In this document: positions 9,415 through 18,283 of the stretch, one piece after another
Position numbering within the stretch: the first letter of the stretch is position 1
Layout of the letters: every line of letters starts with the position of its first letter
Source: Spongiihabitans sp963422685
GTDB lineage: Bacteria; Pseudomonadota; Gammaproteobacteria; Arenicellales; Poriferihabitantaceae
DNA: 64,000 bases
Assembly: GCA_963422685.1 (NCBI GenBank)
Contig: OY730442.1
Coordinates: 1 to 64,000 of the forward strand
Reading direction: 5' to 3'
Position numbers and translations under genes: made by a program
The notes under the pieces: model-generated
Told to the model about the DNA's origin: nothing
Seen by the model: the letters and a program-made list of their open reading frames with translations, nothing else
The model's database searches: none

Positions 9415-9490
9415 TCCCCAGTAGCTCAGCAGGTAGAGCAGGTGACTGTTAATCACCTTGTCGGCAGTTCGAGTCTGTCCTGGGGAGCCA
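9415..9490 (+). tRNA. tRNA-Asn (anticodon GTT)
   Basis: 76-nt tRNA. The acceptor TCCCCAG (9415-9421) pairs with CTGGGGA (9480-9486), then G73 and encoded CCA (9488-9490). The anticodon stem GGTGA/TCACC encloses CTGTTAA with anticodon GTT at 9438-9440. The T-arm contains AGTTCGAGTCT. It sits 126 bp from the truB stop, where many gammaproteobacteria carry rpsO. Confidence 0.95.
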
Positions 9491-9616
9491 GTTTTTCATT
9501 CACATCATCTGCCTGGCAATTGCAAGGATAAATCCAGGCGCACTGGCCGGGCGGAGGTTCGGTGAAACCTCAGGTGCCGGTTCAAATACCGGATGATTCA
9601 TATTTTTTCGATATGG

Positions 9617-10582
9617 TTAAACGAATAATCGTTTTGGTGCAACGCGACCGTCTGCCCTGACCTCGCCCAAACCAAGAAAATTATTTTCTTCGCCGTACAA
9701 TCTTGCCAATCCCGGCCCTGGCAGGTTCAAGGCCCTGACTGGCTGCCCATGGCAAAAGTATTGGGCTGATTTTTCAGGTAAATCGATTTTCGGAAGATGC
9801 GCTAAAACCTGATCTACTGGTAATAACAGTGTTTGCCGCGCTGCTGGGGATTCCAATACGGCCAGTTGATCTACAGTGAGCGCTTGATTGATGGTAAACG
9901 GCCCCGCAGCGGTTCGCCTTAGCTGCTCAACATGCCCACCGCAGCCAAGCGCCTCCCCCATGTCCATGACCAGACTGCGAATATAGAAGCCTTTGCTGCA
10001 TCGCACTCGAAGATCCACTGTATCCGCCTGGAAATCAGTAATGGACAGATCATGCACGGTGACCAGTCTCGGCTCCCGCTCCACCTCAATCCCCTGCCTG
10101 GCCAGTTTGTAAAGGGGTTGACCATTGCGCTTTAGCGCACAGAACATCGGCGGAATTTGCTTGGTCCGGCCTCTGAATGCGGCCGCAACGGACTCGAGTT
10201 GTGCAAGAGATACGTCCACTGCGGCTTGGCTGACTATTTCCCCTGCGCGGTCACCGCTTGTGGTATTGATGCCCAGTCGTATTTTAACTTCATAACATTT
10301 ATCCGATTCCAGAAACATCCCGGAAATCCTGGTTGCATGACCAAAACAAAGCGGCAGCAATCCGGTCGCGATGGGGTCCAGGCTGCCAGTATGGCCGGAT
10401 TTTTGGGCGTTGAGCAATCGTTTGACTTTCTGCATCGCCTGATTCGATGACAACCCCTGTGGTTTGTCGATCAGTAACATTCCATTTACCGCGTCCCTGC
10501 GTTTTTTCTCCTCGGGGTTTTTTCTGTCCCGACTTTGCTGGCGCGGTTTGAGGCTTCCCCGGGGTTGATTTTTAAGCGTCAT
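9617..10582 (-). CDS. truB: tRNA pseudouridine-55 synthase
   Basis: 321 residues. TruB makes pseudouridine 55 in the T-loop of tRNAs. The catalytic motif G-H-T-G-S-L-D-P places the catalytic Asp at residue 69. The K-P-Q-G-L-S-S-N and Y-E-V-K-I-R-L-G blocks and a C-terminal PUA-like region are present. The first 30 residues are a basic, low-complexity extension (N-Q-P-R-G-S-L-K-P-R-Q-Q-S-R-D-R). It overlaps rbfA by 11 nt and is last in the nusA-infB operon. Confidence 0.96.
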   Translation of the reverse strand: MTLKNQPRGSLKPRQQSRDRKNPEEKKRRDAVNGMLLIDKPQGLSSNQAMQKVKRLLNAQKSGHTGSLDPIATGLLPLCFGHATRISGMFLESDKCYEVKIRLGINTTSGDRAGEIVSQAAVDVSLAQLESVAAAFRGRTKQIPPMFCALKRNGQPLYKLARQGIEVEREPRLVTVHDLSITDFQADTVDLRVRCSKGFYIRSLVMDMGEALGCGGHVEQLRRTAAGPFTINQALTVDQLAVLESPAARQTLLLPVDQVLAHLPKIDLPEKSAQYFCHGQPVRALNLPGPGLARLYGEENNFLGLGEVRADGRVAPKRLFV

Positions 10583-10928
10583 CTCCTTTTTTGAGTTTAT
10601 CTATCAGTTGGGACATGGACATCCCCCTTTGGATGCTGTCATCGTATTTGAACACCAGGTTTGGCGTAATCCGCAAATCGATTTTCTGGCTCAATAAATG
10701 CCGTAAAAACCCGGACGAATTGTTGAGTAGTTTCTGTATTTGTTGGGGCATGAGGGTGTTATCGAGTGTGGAAACAAAGACGGTAGACTGCTTTAAATCC
10801 TTACTCACGGTTACGCCGGTTACGGATGCAGAATTGATTCGATTGTCGTTTAACTCTCTGGCAATAAGCACGGCGAGTTCGCGCTTGATCAACTCGGCGA
10901 CTCTTCGCGTTCTGTCTATTTCAAACAT
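10572..10928 (-). CDS. rbfA: 30S ribosome-binding factor A
   Basis: 118-residue KH-type protein needed for late 16S rRNA 5' processing and cold adaptation. It begins M-F-E-I-D-R-T-R-R-V-A-E-L-I-K-R-E-L and has the characteristic I-T-P-N-L-V-F-K-Y-D-D-S-I ending block followed by a short helix. It is placed between infB (62 bp upstream) and truB (overlap), as in most proteobacteria. Confidence 0.96.
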   Translation of the reverse strand: MFEIDRTRRVAELIKRELAVLIARELNDNRINSASVTGVTVSKDLKQSTVFVSTLDNTLMPQQIQKLLNNSSGFLRHLLSQKIDLRITPNLVFKYDDSIQRGMSMSQLIDKLKKGDDA

Positions 10929-10990
10929 GGCCTGGTGATCCCCCGGTGCGCCGGATGAGCATCCGTATATACTGATTTCCCAAACGATGG

Positions 10991-13579
10991 CTACAGTTGT
11001 TGGGCGGTTTGGATAATTTCGAATACTTCGATTTGATCGCCAACCTTAATATCGTTGTAATCTTTAATGCCGATTCCGCACTCGTATCCATTTTTCACTT
11101 CTGCCACAGCATCCTTGAAACGCCGCAACGAATCCAGTGCGCCTTCAAATATAACTATGTTGTCGCGCAGTACACGCACCGGCAGATTACGTTTTACCAC
11201 GCCTTCAATCACAGAACAGCCGGCAATCGCGCCAATCTTCGGTGCGCGAAAAATATCCCGTACTTCTGCTAATCCAACATGCTCTTCCCGGGTAATCAAG
11301 GACAGCATTCCGGTCATACTGGCTTTAATCGTATCTACCACGTCATAAATAACATTGTGATAGTGCACCCCTACGCCGCTGTTTTCGATCAATTTGCGCG
11401 CGGTGGCGTCTGCCCTGACATTAAACCCGATAATAATTGCATCCGCAGCCATGGCGAGATTCACATCGGATTCGTTGATGCCGCCGACCATACCGTGAAT
11501 GACGTTAACATTCACTTCATCATTGGAAAGTTTTTCCAGTGCATCCCGCAACGCTTCAACGGAACCCTGGACATCCGCCTTGACCAGCACATTCAGTGAC
11601 TTAACAGCGCCCTCTTCCATGCGATTAAACATGCTTTCCAATTTGGCTTTCTGTTGCTGGGCCATTTTCAGTTCTTTGGACCGCCCCTGGCGTGTCAGCG
11701 CAATTTCCCGTGCTTTTCGTTCGTCGGACACCACAACCAGATCATCACCCGCTATGGGCACACCCGCCAAACCCTGAATTTCAACCGGGGTCGAAGGCCC
11801 GGCCTGATTGACCCTGCGATTCAGTTCATCGGACAAAACCCGCACCCGCCCGGTTTCCCGGCCGGCAAGAACAATATCGCCCTGTTTCAGGATGCCCTGC
11901 TGGACCAGCACCGTCGCCACCGGGCCCCTGCCTTTATCCAGTCTGGCTTCAACCACCAGACCAGAGGCATGGCCGTCAGGGCGCGCTTTCAAGTCGGCCA
12001 CTTCGGCTTGTAACAATATCGATTCGAGCAATTCATCGATTCCTTGTCCGGTGCTGGCAGAAACTTCATTCATCAATACATCCCCTCCCCATTCTTCCGG
12101 CAGCACTTCGTAGCTGGACAATTCCTGCCTGACCCGGTCAGCATCAGCCTGCTCCTTGTCGATTTTATTGATCGCGACAATCATGGGTACGCCAGCCGCC
12201 TTTGCATGATTTATGGCTTCTATGGTTTGCGGTTTTACGCCATCATCCGCTGCCACCACCAGGATTATCAAATCCGTTGCTTTTGCTCCTCTGGCGCGCA
12301 TGGCCGAAAATGCCTCATGGCCGGGCGTGTCCAAAAAACAGATCTCCTGACCGTTTATATTGACTTTGTACGCGCCGATATGCTGGGTAATTCCCCCCGC
12401 TTCGCCGTCGGCAACCTTTGCTTGCCTGAGATAATCCAGCAGCGAAGTTTTACCATGATCGACGTGACCCATAACGGTTACCACTGGCGGGCGTGATTGT
12501 TCCTCAACCGTATTATCCTGTCCGGTCAGTAATGCTTCCGGGTCTTCCTGGTCCGCGAGTTTGGCCACATGCCCTATCTCTTCGACCAGTAATACAGCCG
12601 TATCCTGATCCAGTATTTGATTAATAGTCACCATTGAACCCATGCTCATCATGGTTTTGATGACCTCACCCGCCTTGATTGACATGGCCTGGGCCAATTC
12701 ACCTACGGTGATTGTTTCTGGAACCCGAACTTCATGGACTATGGGTGCTGTGGGTTTTTCAAACCCGTGCTGGTCGGCAATGGTTGATGAAATATTTCCC
12801 GGCTTTCTTAATGGTTGGCGCCTGCCCTTGTCTTTTCTGCGTTTTGCTGCATGCAGCTCGGTTCGCCCGGAATCTTTCCCTTGTCGGCCGCGTTTGGCTT
12901 TTCTCTCTTTTTTAGCACGCTCATTCGGTTTTTCCGCCGCTCGATTAACTGCGGTTTCCGGGGTCGCCGGTTCCTGCACGACCGCTGGCGTATCTGCTGT
13001 TATCCCTCCAGGTTCTTCTGCGCTGATTTCAGCAGGTTCGGGTATGTTCTGGTCATTTAGCAAACTGTCCGGCTCTATGGATTCTGCCGCCCGGGTTTCT
13101 GTACTTTCCTGGTGAGATTGTTCCGGGTCCTGTGACTCCGCTAACAATTCTTGCTCTGCGGCTTTTTGTGCCTGTTGTTCCGCTGCCCTGGCCGTTTGTT
13201 GTGCCTGCTGGAGACGTAAACGCTCGGCTTCAACCGCCGCTTTTTTCGCTTCCATTTCGGCTTGTTCCGCCTCCAAAACACCGCGTTTAACGAAAGTGCG
13301 GCGTTTCTTGATCTCTACGTGTACCACGCGCGCCGCGCCTGTCCGTGAGGTTTGCCTGATTTGATTCCTGGTTTTGGATTTGAGAGAAATTCGCTCTTTG
13401 GCGACCTGGTTCTGACCGCTGTCGCCTTTGAGAAACTGTAACAGTCTGATTTTTTCGCCATCCTCAAGCATGTCCGTTTCCGACTTGCCAGAAACTCCGG
13501 CCTGCTCAAGCTGATTGATCAGTTTATCCACACCGATACCGATTCGCTTCGCGAAAGAATCTATAGTAACTTGAGACAT
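10991..13579 (-). CDS. infB: Translation initiation factor IF-2
   Basis: 862 residues. An N-terminal IF2-N domain is followed by a long charged linker (E/A/K/R-rich, about residues 100-270) and a second IF2-N motif. The GTPase domain then shows GHVDHGKTSLLD, D-T-P-G-H-E and N-K-I-D, followed by the beta-barrel and C2 fMet-tRNA-binding domains. IF-2 places initiator tRNA on the 30S subunit. It is 37 bp downstream of nusA in the same operon, which here also carries the initiator tRNA gene. Confidence 0.98.
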   Translation of the reverse strand: MSQVTIDSFAKRIGIGVDKLINQLEQAGVSGKSETDMLEDGEKIRLLQFLKGDSGQNQVAKERISLKSKTRNQIRQTSRTGAARVVHVEIKKRRTFVKRGVLEAEQAEMEAKKAAVEAERLRLQQAQQTARAAEQQAQKAAEQELLAESQDPEQSHQESTETRAAESIEPDSLLNDQNIPEPAEISAEEPGGITADTPAVVQEPATPETAVNRAAEKPNERAKKERKAKRGRQGKDSGRTELHAAKRRKDKGRRQPLRKPGNISSTIADQHGFEKPTAPIVHEVRVPETITVGELAQAMSIKAGEVIKTMMSMGSMVTINQILDQDTAVLLVEEIGHVAKLADQEDPEALLTGQDNTVEEQSRPPVVTVMGHVDHGKTSLLDYLRQAKVADGEAGGITQHIGAYKVNINGQEICFLDTPGHEAFSAMRARGAKATDLIILVVAADDGVKPQTIEAINHAKAAGVPMIVAINKIDKEQADADRVRQELSSYEVLPEEWGGDVLMNEVSASTGQGIDELLESILLQAEVADLKARPDGHASGLVVEARLDKGRGPVATVLVQQGILKQGDIVLAGRETGRVRVLSDELNRRVNQAGPSTPVEIQGLAGVPIAGDDLVVVSDERKAREIALTRQGRSKELKMAQQQKAKLESMFNRMEEGAVKSLNVLVKADVQGSVEALRDALEKLSNDEVNVNVIHGMVGGINESDVNLAMAADAIIIGFNVRADATARKLIENSGVGVHYHNVIYDVVDTIKASMTGMLSLITREEHVGLAEVRDIFRAPKIGAIAGCSVIEGVVKRNLPVRVLRDNIVIFEGALDSLRRFKDAVAEVKNGYECGIGIKDYNDIKVGDQIEVFEIIQTAQQL

Positions 13580-13616
13580 TTGTGTCCTATATGGTTAATA
13601 TTTAAGGTTTTTTTAA

Positions 13617-15098
13617 CTATTCAAACCAGGGCGCGCGTGCGGTCATAATCAAATTTTTGGCACGCTGCTCTTCCATATCGATAATATCCAAAACTTCATC
13701 CGTGGCACAATCCGCCAAATCTGCCATTGTTCGCACACCACCTGCGGCCAGTGCCCGGGCGGTTTCTTCATCCATACCCTCCATATTCAGTAAATCTTCG
13801 CCGGGTTCTTTTTGCAGTTGAGTGGCAATAGCGCTGGTGAGCAGGTTATCCTGGGCGCGGTCTCTCAATGCACCCACCAGGGATTCATCGAATTCTTCGA
13901 TATCCAGTAATTCCTGTTTTGGGACATAGACGATCCCTTCCAGCGATTCAAACCCTTCCTGGGCAAGAATCACAGCGGTATTTTCGTCGATGTCCAATTC
14001 GATCATAAACTTTTGCGCTAATTCTTTTTGCTCAGCTTCCTGTTTTTCCAGCGCATCCTTATCGGTCATCAGATTAAGCTCCCAGCCAGTCAGTTCCGTA
14101 GCCAGCCGGACGTTTTGCCCGCCTTTTCCGATTGCGCGTGCCAGATTTTCCTCGGTAACCACCACATCCATTGACTTAAGGTCCTGGTCCACCAGGATTG
14201 ACTCAACTTCTGCGGGTGCAAGCGCCTTGATAACAAACTCGGTGCTATCTTCTGACCAGACAATGATGTCTACCCGCTCCCCAGCAATTTCATTGGAAAC
14301 ACTCTGCACTCTGGAGCCGCGTATGCCTACGCAGGCACCCACCGGGTCAATGTTCCGGTCGTTGGAACGCACCGCTATTTTGGCGCGCGACCCGGGGTCC
14401 CGGGCTGCGCCAAGAATTTCAATCAGCCCTTCTCCCGCTTCCGGCACTTCCAGTTTGAATAACTCAATCAGGAACTGGGGAGACAAACGGGTGAGTATTA
14501 ACTGTGGACCGCGCGCTTCAAGATCAATCTCCTTTAAAAGCGCACGAATCCGGTCACCAGGTCGAAGACCTTCCCTAGGGATGATGCCGCTTTTCGGCAG
14601 CAGCGCTTCGGCATCGCCCAGGTCAACGATGACATTGCCGTGTTCGAGTCGCTTAACAGTGCCTGATATTAAACTTCCGAATTTCTCCTTGTATCGTTCT
14701 GCAATTTGATCTCTCTCTGCCTCCCTGACCTTTTGCATGATCACCTGTTTCGCCGCCTGGGCCGCAATTCGGCCAAATTCAATCTTCTCCATCCGCTCTT
14801 CAATCAGGTCCTCCACATTTAATTCCGGGTCACTCTCCCGCGCTTCCGACAAAATGATTTTCTGATCTGGAAATTCGATTACTGCGTCATCAGCGACCAC
14901 TTCCCAGATTCGATAGGTATCATACTCTCCAGTATCGCGGTGAATACTCACTCTTGCATCAATGTCGCCAGGGTGCCATTTCTTTGTGGCTGTGGCCAAC
15001 GCCGCTTCGATTGCGCGAAAAATAATCTCTTTATCGAGATCTTTTTCCCGGGAGACCACTTCCACCATCAATAAAATTTCATTACTGGTAATTGCCAT
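13617..15098 (-). CDS. nusA: Transcription termination/antitermination factor NusA
   Basis: 493 residues with an N-terminal RNA-polymerase-binding domain, S1 domain, two KH domains (I-A-V-R-S-N-D-R-N-I-D-P-V-G-A-C-V-G and A-I-G-K-G-G-Q-N-V-R), and two C-terminal acidic helix-hairpin-helix repeats, as in gammaproteobacterial NusA. It modulates pausing, termination and antitermination. It is 40 bp downstream of rimP. Confidence 0.98.
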   Translation of the reverse strand: MAITSNEILLMVEVVSREKDLDKEIIFRAIEAALATATKKWHPGDIDARVSIHRDTGEYDTYRIWEVVADDAVIEFPDQKIILSEARESDPELNVEDLIEERMEKIEFGRIAAQAAKQVIMQKVREAERDQIAERYKEKFGSLISGTVKRLEHGNVIVDLGDAEALLPKSGIIPREGLRPGDRIRALLKEIDLEARGPQLILTRLSPQFLIELFKLEVPEAGEGLIEILGAARDPGSRAKIAVRSNDRNIDPVGACVGIRGSRVQSVSNEIAGERVDIIVWSEDSTEFVIKALAPAEVESILVDQDLKSMDVVVTEENLARAIGKGGQNVRLATELTGWELNLMTDKDALEKQEAEQKELAQKFMIELDIDENTAVILAQEGFESLEGIVYVPKQELLDIEEFDESLVGALRDRAQDNLLTSAIATQLQKEPGEDLLNMEGMDEETARALAAGGVRTMADLADCATDEVLDIIDMEEQRAKNLIMTARAPWFE

Positions 15099-15137
15099 AG
15101 TTCATCCACATCCCATACGCATTAAACAGGTAAATAT

Positions 15138-15590
15138 TCAAAAAACTGGTGCTAATCGAGCTGACTCCATACCGCTGTAGGGCAACTCATAACTTTCTCC
15201 GTCAACTTCCACCACAACGGCTTGGTCATCCGCCTCCACCATCTGCCCGGTGAACCGCCTTCTACCCAAAATATGCGTTGTCATCACAATTCTGACTTTG
15301 CCCCCCAGGAATTGCTGGAAATGTCCAGGCTTGACCAACGGCCTGTCCAGACCCGGTGAGGAGACTTCCAGTAAATGGGCAGCATTCAAAGGATCCTCAA
15401 CATCCAGCACCGCGCTCAGATGTCGACTCACCATGGCGCAATCATCTGCCCGAATTCCACCAGGCGCATCAATGTAAACCCGCAAAACAACCGTGCCCTG
15501 GCCGGTTAATTCCAGATGCAATAACTCATAACCCAGACTTTCCACCGGGGATTCAAGCAACTCTCTGAGCTTTTCGGCTCCACCACGCAT
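15138..15590 (-). CDS. rimP: Ribosome maturation factor RimP
   Basis: 150-residue RimP for 30S subunit maturation. It shows G-Y-E-L-L-H-L-E, L-R-V-Y-I-D-A-P-G-G-I, the D-D-C-A-M-V-S-R-H-L-S block, and V-S-S-P-G-L-D-R-P-L, all typical. It is the first protein gene after the initiator tRNA, separated by two terminator-like hairpins that may act as attenuators. Confidence 0.96.
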   Translation of the reverse strand: MRGGAEKLRELLESPVESLGYELLHLELTGQGTVVLRVYIDAPGGIRADDCAMVSRHLSAVLDVEDPLNAAHLLEVSSPGLDRPLVKPGHFQQFLGGKVRIVMTTHILGRRRFTGQMVEADDQAVVVEVDGESYELPYSGMESARLAPVF

Positions 15591-15699
15591 AATTCAACTC
15601 AACACAAAATAATCGCCACTCCTGCGGCATACGACCGCCATGGAGGGCGGAAGTGTGGGTTTTGCAGGAGCAAAAACCGACCAGTACATCCAGGTACAT

Positions 15700-15721
15700 A
15701 AAAAATGGGCCATTGGCCCAT
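15700..15721 (-). terminator. Terminator/attenuator hairpin 2 between metY and rimP
   Basis: On the minus strand a 7-bp stem, ATGGGCC / GGCCCAT with loop AAT, is followed directly by six T residues (complement of 15700-15705). It lies downstream of a stronger hairpin and 110 bp before the rimP start. The form is that of an intrinsic terminator; partial read-through would set the tRNA to protein ratio. Confidence 0.6.
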
Positions 15722-15745
15722 GATTTCATTCTAACTAATATGCCT

Positions 15746-15773
15746 AAAAACAAAGCCCCGCAAACAGCGGGGC
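15746..15773 (-). terminator. Terminator/attenuator hairpin 1 after initiator tRNA
   Basis: A 7-bp GC stem GCCCCGC / GCGGGGC with a 5-nt loop, followed on the minus strand by TTTGTTTTT. It starts 52 bp after the 3' end of tRNA-fMet and should end most transcripts from the tRNA promoter. Confidence 0.7.
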
Positions 15774-15825
15774 AACACCAATACCAGCCAGTTGTCGTTT
15801 GTAAATACAATGTAAACGACAAAAT

Positions 15826-15902
15826 TGGTAGCGGGGGCAGGATTTGAACCTGCGACCTTCGGGTTATGAGCCCGACGAGCTGCCAGACTGCTCCACCCCG
15901 CA
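15826..15902 (-). tRNA. metY: Initiator tRNA-fMet (anticodon CAT)
   Basis: Minus-strand 77-nt tRNA beginning TGCGGGGTGGAGCAG. It has the anticodon stem TCGGG/CCCGA around CTCATAA, including the three consecutive G-C pairs of initiators, the T-arm with GTTCAAATCC, and an encoded CCA (complement of 15826-15828). Position 1 (T) and position 72 (T) cannot pair, the mismatch that marks an initiator for formylation. It leads the rimP-nusA-infB operon, as metY does in E. coli. Confidence 0.96.
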
Positions 15903-15913
15903 TCAGGGCGTGA

Positions 15914-15943
15914 ATTCTACCGCATTGATTGCCTTTGTATCAA
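15914..15943 (-). promoter_or_regulatory. Predicted sigma-70 promoter for metY operon
   Basis: On the minus strand, TTGATA (complement of 15938-15943), an 18-bp spacer and TAGAAT (complement of 15914-15919). The tRNA 5' end is 12 nt past the -10 box. Close to consensus; the start site is inferred. Confidence 0.55.
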
Positions 15944-16008
15944 TGGATTGGATCTGGCCTTTTGTATCATTGCTGCAGTAATTTCGATTCACCAGTACGC
16001 GCGGGTTC

Positions 16009-17382
16009 TCATCGTTTGCGCACGGTGGTGCCCTGTGGAGAATCTTTTATTGCATACCCCAACGCCAGGATCTGATCACGAAATTTGTCTGCTTCCGCCC
16101 AATTTTGAGCTTGCCGGGCCTGTGAACGCAAGGCGAGCAGTTCTGTGACTTCCGGGGGAATGCTTTCGACCGCAGGCTCCCAATCAGCCAGATTGAGCCC
16201 GAGTAATTTGTCGCATTGTAATACTGTGGCTTTTTTAACCTCTGGCGCTAATTCGCTTTTTACCAGACTCCATATCACCGCGAGTCCTTTCGGCGTATTT
16301 AAATCGTCGAACACTTCCTGTCGGAATCGATCGATGAAACGCTCATCCGCCATGCCCGGATCGCCCCAGCCATAAACCGCAGACCGCAATCTGTGCAATG
16401 CTGTGGCGGCGCTGTCCAAACTTTCCCAAGTGAATTTCAGGTCGCTGCGATAATGCGCGGTCAGACAGAGATATCGATAGCTCAGCGGGTCATAATTATT
16501 GTCAATCAAAGTCTGCAGCCGCAGGAATTCCCCGGAAGATTTGGACATCTTCGATTTGTCGGTCTGAAGAAAATAACCATGTAACCAGAAATTTGCCAAA
16601 TTGGTTCCATAACAAACCTCTGCCTGGGCAATTTCGTTGGTATGATGCACTGCAATGTGGTCTTTGCCGCCGCAGTGAATATCGAATTTCCTGCCAAGGT
16701 ATTTTACCGCCATGCTTGAACACTCAATGTGCCAGCCAGGAAAGCCCTTTCCCCAAGGGCTGTCCCACTCCATTTGTCGCACTTCATTTTTTGGGCTGAA
16801 TTTCCACAGGGCAAAATCCGTCACATTGCGCTTTTCGCCCATATCAATTCGTTGGCCCGGGTTTAAACCTGCCGCGTCAAGCCGCGCTAAATGCCCATAA
16901 CTATGGAGTTTCGAGGTATCGAAATACACTCCGTCACTGGTGACATAGGCAAACCCTTTGCTTTGTATTGCTACGATGTCGCTGATTTGTTCAGAAATAT
17001 GATCCGTGGCGCGGCACCAGACTTCCGGTTCCAGAATATTCAGATGAACCAGGTCCTGTCTGAATGCCTCGGTATAAAGTGCGGCGATTTCCCATGCGGT
17101 TTTGCCGGTGCGTTTTGCTCCTTTTTCGATTTTGTCCTCGCCGGTATCAGCATCGGAGGTGAGGTGCCCCACATCCGTGATATTGATCACATGGGTCACA
17201 TCATAGCCGTAAAACGCTAAGGTTCTGCGCAAAATATCTTCAAATATATAGGTGCGTAAATTACCGATGTGGGCATAGTCGTATACCGTCGGACCACAGG
17301 CATAGATGCGCACCCGGTTGGCTGCAATAGGGTTAAATTCACGCAGGCTTCGTGAATAACTGTCGTACAGTTTTATTTTCAT
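16009..17382 (-). CDS. cysS: Cysteinyl-tRNA synthetase
   Basis: 457 residues, family length. The class I signature H-I-G-N-L-R and the S-K-M-S-K-S loop are present. The zinc site uses C-G-P-T-V-Y-D, W-H-I-E-C-S and the H-C-G-G-K-D-H...H-H-N-E cluster. It charges tRNA-Cys with cysteine. It is upstream of the metY promoter with the same orientation, 106 bp apart, and is probably transcribed separately. Confidence 0.97.
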   Translation of the reverse strand: MKIKLYDSYSRSLREFNPIAANRVRIYACGPTVYDYAHIGNLRTYIFEDILRRTLAFYGYDVTHVINITDVGHLTSDADTGEDKIEKGAKRTGKTAWEIAALYTEAFRQDLVHLNILEPEVWCRATDHISEQISDIVAIQSKGFAYVTSDGVYFDTSKLHSYGHLARLDAAGLNPGQRIDMGEKRNVTDFALWKFSPKNEVRQMEWDSPWGKGFPGWHIECSSMAVKYLGRKFDIHCGGKDHIAVHHTNEIAQAEVCYGTNLANFWLHGYFLQTDKSKMSKSSGEFLRLQTLIDNNYDPLSYRYLCLTAHYRSDLKFTWESLDSAATALHRLRSAVYGWGDPGMADERFIDRFRQEVFDDLNTPKGLAVIWSLVKSELAPEVKKATVLQCDKLLGLNLADWEPAVESIPPEVTELLALRSQARQAQNWAEADKFRDQILALGYAIKDSPQGTTVRKR

Positions 17383-17551
17383 GCAGCTTTTATTTTAGCT
17401 TTTATTATTTATGGGAGCCCGCTCCACTGAAATGCGTAATACGGATTGTCCTGTTCCGCCCGGAATAATAACGGTGAAATCCGGGGGCTGGGCGGGCGAT
17501 GGTATAATAAACCCGCATCCCAATCCAATTTTTTAATACCAGGGCTGTTTT

Positions 17552-18277
17552 ATGACCATCGCATTTATTTCCGACCTGCATCTGGATCCTGCACGACCGG
17601 ATGCCACCAAATGGTTTGGAGAGTTTATGCGGCAGTCTACTCGCCGGCTGCGCCAGGTTTATATACTCGGTGATTTATTTGAGGTCTGGATCGGCGATGA
17701 CGGGCGCGATGCCATGGGACAGGGCGAGGTTGAAAATATCATTAAATCCACGATTGATGCCGGACTGGAAATTTTCTTCATGCGGGGAAACCGGGACTTT
17801 CTGGTGGGCGGTGAGTTTGCAAAACGAACGGGTTGTAAAATACTTGGGGATCCAGCCCTGATTGCTCTGGATGCGCACAAGATTCTGCTAACCCATGGCG
17901 ATACCCTGTGTATCGATGACATCGAGCATCAGGCCGCGCGTAAAGAAATGATCAGCGCCAAATGGAAACTTGCCTTTCTGAATAAATCTATCGACGAAAG
18001 AAAGCTTGTGGCGCAGCAAATGCGCAAACGAAGCGAGTCGAATAAACAACAAAAAAGCATGGAAATCATGGAAATCATGGATGTAAATCAACGACATGTC
18101 GAAAAAGTTATGCGGCACCATGGTGTAGCAACCCTGATTCATGGACATACCCACAAACCTGCGGTACACGCGTTTTGCCTGGATGGCAAGCCGGCGAAGA
18201 GATATGTACTCGGTGACTGGTACACGCAAAAGAGCGTGCTGTATTACCATGCCGGACGTTTTACGTTACGGGAATGA
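17552..18277 (+). CDS. lpxH: UDP-2,3-diacylglucosamine diphosphatase LpxH
   Basis: 241-residue calcineurin-like phosphoesterase of lipid A synthesis, which splits UDP-2,3-diacylglucosamine to lipid X and UMP. The metal motifs D8-L-H10, G-D41-L-F-E-V-W-I-G-D-D, G-N-R-D and the late G-H-T-H are intact. M-D-V-N-Q follows an in-frame 9-bp tandem duplication (18059-18076) that gives M-E-I-M-E-I instead of one M-E-I. Presence implies a Gram-negative lipid A outer membrane. Its 3' end faces purF with 6 bp between. Confidence 0.96.
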   Translation: MTIAFISDLHLDPARPDATKWFGEFMRQSTRRLRQVYILGDLFEVWIGDDGRDAMGQGEVENIIKSTIDAGLEIFFMRGNRDFLVGGEFAKRTGCKILGDPALIALDAHKILLTHGDTLCIDDIEHQAARKEMISAKWKLAFLNKSIDERKLVAQQMRKRSESNKQQKSMEIMEIMDVNQRHVEKVMRHHGVATLIHGHTHKPAVHAFCLDGKPAKRYVLGDWYTQKSVLYYHAGRFTLRE

Positions 18278-18283
18278 GTGGCG

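Noticed and set aside
13990..14709. A 239-codon plus-strand frame opposite nusA, rich in Ser and Arg.
   Set aside because: Composition is typical of an antisense shadow, and nusA is certain on the other strand.
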